Origin: Candidatus Saccharibacteria bacterium oral taxon 488
Lineage (GTDB): Bacteria; Patescibacteriota; Saccharimonadia; Saccharimonadales; Saccharimonadaceae
Length of the DNA: 64,000 nucleotides
NCBI GenBank assembly: GCA_013100825.1
Contig: CP040001.1
Coordinates: forward strand, 558,001-622,000
Direction of reading: 5' to 3'
Each line of letters begins with the position of its first letter. The stretch's first letter is position 1. The translations under genes were made by a program, and so were the position numbers. Positions 59,847-64,000 of the stretch are shown here, in pieces. The notes beneath the pieces were generated by a model. That model made no database searches. It saw nothing but the letters and a program-made list of their open reading frames with translations, and was not told the DNA's origin.

Positions 59847-60703
59847 ACGCCCATCCCTTCTTCTGGCCGTTTCTTGGCTGATAGATCTAATTGCGCCAGC
59901 GCTGCGGCGGCCTGCTCAGCATTCGGCGCCTTGCCGTGCCACCGATAATCACCCTCCATAAAATCAACGCCGCGCCCGGGTATCGTATGCGCGATGATAA
60001 TGCTCGGCTGCTCGCGCACTGCCTGTGCTGCTTCAATTGCCGCGATAATTCGCGCCATGTCATGCCCGTCAATTTCCTGCACCTGCCAGCCGAAACTGCG
60101 CCATTTCTCGCCCAAATCATCCAGCGGCATGACCTGCTCAGTACTGCCGCCAATTTGAATAGTATTACGGTCAATGATGGCGATCAGCTGGCCTAATTTA
60201 TACTTAGCTGCAAACATCGCTGCCTCCCAAATATTGCCTTCATTAAGTTCACCGTCACCTAAACTACAATATACAAGGCGATCTGAGCTCTGTAAGTGCT
60301 GCAGATAGTACGCCATGCCAGCAGCCTGGCTGAGACCGCAGCCTAACGGCCCACTGGTCGTCTCTAGCCCTGGTAATTTCACTCGCTCCGGATGCCCTTG
60401 TAGCCGCGAGCCCAACTGCCGCAAACTCATTAACTCTGATTCCGATAAAAATCCGCGCATCGCCATCGCTGCGTATAGCAGTGGCGCATAATGGCCGTTA
60501 CTCATGACGAACAGATCGCAATCAGACCAATCCGGCTCTTCTGGCCGCAATCTAAGCATCTGAAAATACAACACCGCCATCACATCAGCAAACCCCAGCG
60601 GTCCCGCCACATGACCGCTGCCGGCGGCTGCTACTTGACGAATAACCAGCTGTCGTAGTTCTCGCGCCCTCTCTTCTAGCCGGCTAATCGTGAGTTCGCT
60701 CAT
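59843..60703 (-). CDS. transketolase, N-terminal subunit (thiamine diphosphate domain)
   Basis: A 286-aa half with the ThDP-binding motif GDGELNEGNIWEAAMFA continuing KYKLGQLIAIIDRN, the GHVAGPLGFADVMAVLYF start and MSNGHYAPLLYAA. The split into two subunits occurs in many bacteria and archaea. It lies 6 nt after rpe. Confidence 0.94.
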   Translation of the reverse strand: MSELTISRLEERARELRQLVIRQVAAAGSGHVAGPLGFADVMAVLYFQMLRLRPEEPDWSDCDLFVMSNGHYAPLLYAAMAMRGFLSESELMSLRQLGSRLQGHPERVKLPGLETTSGPLGCGLSQAAGMAYYLQHLQSSDRLVYCSLGDGELNEGNIWEAAMFAAKYKLGQLIAIIDRNTIQIGGSTEQVMPLDDLGEKWRSFGWQVQEIDGHDMARIIAAIEAAQAVREQPSIIIAHTIPGRGVDFMEGDYRWHGKAPNAEQAAAALAQLDLSAKKRPEEGMGV

Positions 60704-60709
60704 AGCAAA

Positions 60710-61360
60710 CTACCCGAGCACACCCGTCTTGCTAATTTCCTGCTGGAGTTTAGCGAACATTGCCGGCGGATCAGTCGCTTTTTGAATTGTCCCGCCAACA
60801 TTCAGTATGTTCACACCGCCCTGAACAAGGCTATAAGCATTGTCGACCATCACACCACCATCCCAGCCAATTTCAACGTTCGGATTAATCATCTTGACGA
60901 GCCGAATTTTTTCCAGCTGCATCAGGCTGGCTGTTCCGCCAAATTTGCCTAGCTCACCGCTGAAAATCAAGACATGCTCTGCTTCCTTAATAAGTTCTTC
61001 AACAGTTTGCGGCACCGTTGGTCTCAATAGTGCCAATCCAGCCATGATACCTGAACGTTTAATTTCCTTGAGTGCCCCCAACACGTCGCCTTCGGCCTCA
61101 GCATGAATGATAATCAAGTGCGGTCTCAGCGTGATCAACTTCGGCACATACTCATCCAGTTTGTTCACCATGGCATGAATATCAATCGTCCAACCTTCTG
61201 GTGCCCATAACTCTGGAATACCAATCGTAACGGTTGGCGCAAATTCACCATCAGTCAAATCAATATGTACCCGCTCGGCAAAGCCAGTGATTCTATCAAC
61301 CTGCTCTTTGTATTGCTGGGCATTTTCTGCCAAAATTGCCGGGGCGATAACACTACTCAT
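60710..61360 (-). CDS. rpe: ribulose-phosphate 3-epimerase (divergent)
   Basis: A 216-aa TIM-barrel epimerase: IAPAILAENAQQY, RVHIDLTDGEFAP (metal ligands His and Asp), TIDIHAMV (His) and IGWDGGVMVDN (Asp). The usual flexible loop MSVNPGFGGQ is replaced by FSGELGKFGGTA, so it is divergent, but the metal ligands are kept. Its ATG overlaps the rpiB stop (ATGA). It converts ribulose 5-phosphate to xylulose 5-phosphate for the adjacent transketolase. Confidence 0.88.
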   Translation of the reverse strand: MSSVIAPAILAENAQQYKEQVDRITGFAERVHIDLTDGEFAPTVTIGIPELWAPEGWTIDIHAMVNKLDEYVPKLITLRPHLIIIHAEAEGDVLGALKEIKRSGIMAGLALLRPTVPQTVEELIKEAEHVLIFSGELGKFGGTASLMQLEKIRLVKMINPNVEIGWDGGVMVDNAYSLVQGGVNILNVGGTIQKATDPPAMFAKLQQEISKTGVLG

Positions 61361-61809
61361 ACGATTTCATCCAGTTGCGCATTGCGCCGATTATACCGCG
61401 GGGCATCCGCGTATGCAGTATTGAGCCACGTTTCAACAATGCCCTTCCAGGCAACTTCGTTATCCTCGAGAACCCTAGCCGGCAGACATAGTACATTCGA
61501 ATTATTGTCACGCCGTGTCATCCTCGCTTCATGTGCATCCCAAATCACACTGGCGCGGATCCCCTTGAAACGATTCGCCGCCATGCACATGCCCTGACCG
61601 CCGCCGCAAATTAAAATTGCCCGTGGCTCATCCTCGCCATCACCAATCACTCGCAGCGCTGCCGCTGCCGCAAACTGCGGAAAGTCGTCATCAGGATTAA
61701 GCTCACGACCACCGACATCTTCGACCACGTAACCATTCTTTGCCAAATACGCAAATACTTTTTCTTTCAATGCAAACCCTCGATGATCTGAGCCAAGATA
61801 AATCTTCAT
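61357..61809 (-). CDS. rpiB: ribose-5-phosphate isomerase B
   Basis: A 150-aa isomerase: IYLGSDHRGFALKEKV at the start, AILICGGGQGMCMAANRFKGIRAS (usual CGTGIG varied to CGGGQG), and RRDNNSNVLCLPARVL, where the family's usual His reads Asp. Active-site Asp and Cys are kept. First gene of the rpiB-rpe-tktN-tktC operon, linking ribose (from nucleotide salvage) to the trioses. Confidence 0.92.
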   Translation of the reverse strand: MKIYLGSDHRGFALKEKVFAYLAKNGYVVEDVGGRELNPDDDFPQFAAAAALRVIGDGEDEPRAILICGGGQGMCMAANRFKGIRASVIWDAHEARMTRRDNNSNVLCLPARVLEDNEVAWKGIVETWLNTAYADAPRYNRRNAQLDEIV

Positions 61810-61815
61810 GGGTTT

Positions 61816-61844
61816 AGTATAAGCGGTTTGGGCGATATTTGCAA
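61816..61844 (-). promoter_or_regulatory. promoter of rpiB operon, leaderless spacing
   Basis: TTGCAA (61839-61844), 17-bp spacer, TATACT (61816-61821), then 6 nt to the ATG at 61809. One of the few leaderless promoters here with a recognisable -35. Confidence 0.7.
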
Positions 61845-61872
61845 CTAATCAAGTCCTTGGAAGCTCAACTCA

Positions 61873-62562
61873 TCACGTCGAGCCGCAGCTGGCCAACACC
61901 TTGCCCATCGCCTCTTTTTCTGCATTTGTTACCCACAGACGATATTTACGCTTAACCGCTACCTGCCGTTCAATGTACTGACAGCGAAACGGTTTGTTAG
62001 GAGGCAGCCAGGTTGCCGCGTCGCCATCGCCTTTGGCTTGGTTGGCCGGACCGTCAGCAGCCAACAAATTCAGCGGGTCGTTTGCCAATTTTTCTCGTTC
62101 CTCACGTGGTAGTTGCTGTGCACCTTTCTGCCACGCATCACTCAACGCCACCACGTGATCGATTTGTACTTTCGACGAGGTCTCTGGCCCGCGCTGAAAC
62201 TTGATCGTTCGGCCGGTATACGGGTCACGTAGTGTCCCGGCCAACACGCGACATTTATCGTCAATTTTTGTTTCCGTTAGATCCCGCGCCAAAATTACTT
62301 CACGCACCGAGCAGCCACTCATTTTACCCCAACCATCACTAAATTGTTTGCGGCTGTAGCCCGTTTTAGGTGCGCGACCTTTAACCTCTAGTTTAGCTAA
62401 CTCCGCTTGAGCGTTTGAATCACCAAATAATTTCCGCTGCATGGACGGCGAAGTCGGCGCGACCCGCGGCTGCTGCAGTTGCACCGCCCACACTACTGCA
62501 CCCACCACCGCCATGACAAGCAGTACCATGATTTGCCGACGCCTTATTTTCCCCGTTGCCAT
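61873..62562 (-). CDS. secreted HNH/GmrSD-type (DUF1524) endonuclease
   Basis: A 229-aa protein. A basic start followed by a hydrophobic helix (about 11-28) acts as a signal or anchor. The nuclease core reads QIDHVVALSDAWQKGAQ (Asp135-His136), then NDPLNLLAADGPANQAKGDGD with the Asn residues of the HNH fold, and PFRCQYIERQVAVKRKYRLWV. Four cysteines (84, 104, 194, 226) fit extracellular disulfides. It probably degrades external DNA for nucleotide scavenging or uptake. It diverges from the aminopeptidase gene, 21 bp apart. Confidence 0.9.
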   Translation of the reverse strand: MATGKIRRRQIMVLLVMAVVGAVVWAVQLQQPRVAPTSPSMQRKLFGDSNAQAELAKLEVKGRAPKTGYSRKQFSDGWGKMSGCSVREVILARDLTETKIDDKCRVLAGTLRDPYTGRTIKFQRGPETSSKVQIDHVVALSDAWQKGAQQLPREEREKLANDPLNLLAADGPANQAKGDGDAATWLPPNKPFRCQYIERQVAVKRKYRLWVTNAEKEAMGKVLASCGST

Positions 62563-62569
62563 AATCTAT

Positions 62570-62577
62570 ATTATAAT
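62570..62577. promoter_or_regulatory. shared symmetric -10 of nuclease and aminopeptidase genes
   Basis: ATTATAAT is a palindrome-like 8-mer. On the minus strand TATAAT (62570-62575) lies 7 nt before the nuclease ATG; on the plus strand TATAAT (62572-62577) lies 6 nt before the aminopeptidase ATG at 62584. Confidence 0.65.
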
Positions 62578-62583
62578 GAAAGT

Positions 62584-64000
62584 ATGAAAACAGTTCCACG
62601 CCTACTCGACACCTTTATACCACATCATTACACATTAACTCTCGATCTGACGCACGCTGAAGAAAAAGCGTTTTCTGGCACGGTAATCATTTCTGGCGAG
62701 TCAACTAATGAATTAATTTCGCTACACACCAAAGACTTGACCATTCATTCAGCGTTAATTGACGATCAGCCAGCTGAGTTTTCCCATGATGAATTTGATG
62801 AGCTGCGCCTATCGCGCCCAGATTTATCCAGCGGCCAGCGCACCGTTCGTGTTGAGTTTTCTGGCACTATCACCGACGCCATGCATGGACTGTATCCGTG
62901 CTACTTTACCCACGACGGCGTGAAAAAGCAATTGTTTGCCACCCAATTTGAATCGCACCATGCCCGCGAAGTCTTTCCGTGTGTTGATGAGCCAGCTGCC
63001 AAAGCCACCTATGACGTCACGCTTGTGACTGCTCCGGAACTAACCGTCCTAGGCAACATGCCCGTCGCCAAATCTTCTAAAGACGACGGCGTGCTAACAA
63101 CCACCTTCGCCACCACACCACGGATGAGCAGCTACTTACTGGCTTTCGTTGTCGGCGAACTACACAAGAAAACTGCCCGCACTAAATCTGGCGTCGAGGT
63201 AAATGTCTGGGCCACACCAGCTCAGAGCGAGGAGACCCTAGATTTTGCGCTAGATATCGCCACGCGCTCCATTGATTTTTACGATGAATATTTTGGCGTG
63301 CCATATCCGCTGCCAAAATCCGATCACGTAGCGCTGCCAGATTTCTCTTCGGGCGCCATGGAAAACTGGGGACTCATCACCTACCGCGAAAGTTGCCTGC
63401 TGGCTGATCCGAAATTAACGCCGGAATCGTCCAAACGCTTTATCGCCACCGTCATCTCTCACGAACTCAGCCACCAGTGGTTTGGTAATTTGGTGACCAT
63501 GCAGTGGTGGAATGACCTGTGGCTGAACGAAAGTTTCGCTAACATGATGGAATACGTGGCGATCGACGCACTACACCCTGAGTGGCGGATGTGGGAGGAA
63601 TTTGCGACAAGCGAGGTCACCGCGGCACTGCGGCGCGATAGCCTGGACGGTGTCCAGCCAGTGCAGGCCGACGTTAATCATCCGGATGAGATCAGCACGT
63701 TGTTTGACCCAGCAATTGTCTATGCAAAGGGCGGGCGTCTACTGGTGATGGTACGGCGGCTGATCGGCGAGGAGGCGTTTCGTGCAGGGCTGAAGTCATA
63801 TTTTGAAAAATTTGCTTACCAAAACACTGTTGGTAATGATTTATGGCAGGAGCTAGAAACCGCCAGCGAACAGCCGATTGTTGACTTGATGAACACTTGG
63901 ATTTCGCAGCCAGGTTTGCCGATTGTACAGGTCGAGCAAGATAGTTCTGATAGACAACCTACCGCCACCCTGCGCCAGGAACGCTTTTTCATCGGTGATC
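62584..64000 (+). CDS. pepN: M1 family aminopeptidase (N-terminal part)
   Basis: The frame runs from ATG 62584 to the window end (472 codons). It shows the M1 beta-sandwich N-terminal domain (HHYTLTLDLTHAEEKAFSGT, HHAREVFPCVDEPAAKATYD), the exopeptidase motif GAMEN near residue 257, and the zinc site HELSHQWFGN near 293 with the distal Glu in WLNESFANMMEY near 316. Removes N-terminal residues from peptides, fitting reliance on external peptides. The C-terminal helical domain lies beyond the window. The symbol is by family only. Confidence 0.93.
   Translation, partial: MKTVPRLLDTFIPHHYTLTLDLTHAEEKAFSGTVIISGESTNELISLHTKDLTIHSALIDDQPAEFSHDEFDELRLSRPDLSSGQRTVRVEFSGTITDAMHGLYPCYFTHDGVKKQLFATQFESHHAREVFPCVDEPAAKATYDVTLVTAPELTVLGNMPVAKSSKDDGVLTTTFATTPRMSSYLLAFVVGELHKKTARTKSGVEVNVWATPAQSEETLDFALDIATRSIDFYDEYFGVPYPLPKSDHVALPDFSSGAMENWGLITYRESCLLADPKLTPESSKRFIATVISHELSHQWFGNLVTMQWWNDLWLNESFANMMEYVAIDALHPEWRMWEEFATSEVTAALRRDSLDGVQPVQADVNHPDEISTLFDPAIVYAKGGRLLVMVRRLIGEEAFRAGLKSYFEKFAYQNTVGNDLWQELETASEQPIVDLMNTWISQPGLPIVQVEQDSSDRQPTATLRQERFFIGD

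Noticed and set aside
1..64000. CRISPR arrays, insertion sequences, rRNA genes
   Set aside because: No regularly spaced direct repeats, transposase genes or rRNA-like sequence were seen on reading the window.
1..64000. Recoded UGA (Gly) as in Absconditabacteria and Gracilibacteria
   Set aside because: UGA ends many genes at sensible family lengths (uvrD, pgk, gatC, gatB) and no in-frame UGA interrupts conserved genes.

Overview
The window looks like a chromosomal segment of a member of the Candidate Phyla Radiation, most likely Candidatus Saccharibacteria (TM7). This is inferred from gene content and style, not from an rRNA, since none is present. The supporting signs are very compact, mostly minus-strand packing with ATGA and TAATG overlaps, a reduced fermentative sugar metabolism (tpiA, pgk, pyk, fba, split transketolase, rpe, rpiB, pta), GatCAB amidotransferase, pilin-like proteins, several G5/DUF348 wall-active proteins, and no biosynthesis of amino acids, cofactors or lipids. 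TGA acts as a normal stop (for example in uvrD, pgk and gatB), which argues against the Absconditabacteria/Gracilibacteria code. No IS element, phage, CRISPR array or rRNA operon was seen.

Layout. 1-7.1 kb: small hypothetical genes, tatD, metG, a PgeF-like protein, rsmA and two exported G5/DUF348 proteins. 7.1-14.8 kb: pcrA/uvrD, a 701-aa disordered tail-anchored protein, tpiA, pgk, pyk. 14.8-16.7 kb: rpmF-nusB-nudix-rnc behind a clear promoter. 16.8-22.5 kb: an exported small protein, leuS, an anchored surface protein and a MurF-like ligase. 22.57-22.70 kb: a candidate structured RNA gene with its own promoter and terminator. 22.7-24.0 kb: divergent GNAT and pta genes. 24.0-28.7 kb: a cluster of nucleotide-pool enzymes (two Ham1-like, two deoxyribosyltransferase-like, one MazG-like/DUF1653 fusion) next to ligA. 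28.7-33.2 kb: membrane protein, htpX, lemA, and an AbrB-regulated ABC exporter. 33.2-34.4 kb: three tRNA genes around an AT-rich islet with a foreign-looking membrane gene. 34.4-41.9 kb: peptide-binding protein, secG, holin-like protein, pilin, uvrC, a frameshifted gene, an HD hydrolase and a ThrE-like exporter. 41.9-50.6 kb: dnaE, then the operon gatC-gatA-HEPN-like-gatB-micro-ORF-galU-DUF5665. 50.6-56.1 kb: pilin/propeller surface protein, membrane protein, uvrB, LOG. 56.1-61.8 kb: sugar operons fba-pfkB-hypothetical and rpiB-rpe-tktN-tktC. 61.9-64 kb: a secreted HNH nuclease diverging from an M1 aminopeptidase that runs off the window.

The most striking window-wide signal is promoter layout. 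At 17 gene starts a -10 hexamer lies exactly 6 or 7 nt from the start codon, so transcription should begin on the A or G of the start codon (leaderless mRNA). Genes inside operons, and a minority of unit heads (rpmF, lemA, abrB, dnaE, LOG and others), instead carry Shine-Dalgarno (SD) sequences. Two divergent pairs (GNAT/pta and HNH nuclease/aminopeptidase) share one overlapping, near-symmetric -10 element between start codons only 20-21 bp apart. Other points of interest are the candidate ncRNA at 22578-22667, a LigA without any zinc-finger cysteine, a HEPN-like protein inside the gat operon, and a 20-codon micro-ORF coupling gatB to galU. All calls come from reading sequence and translations; no database search was run.
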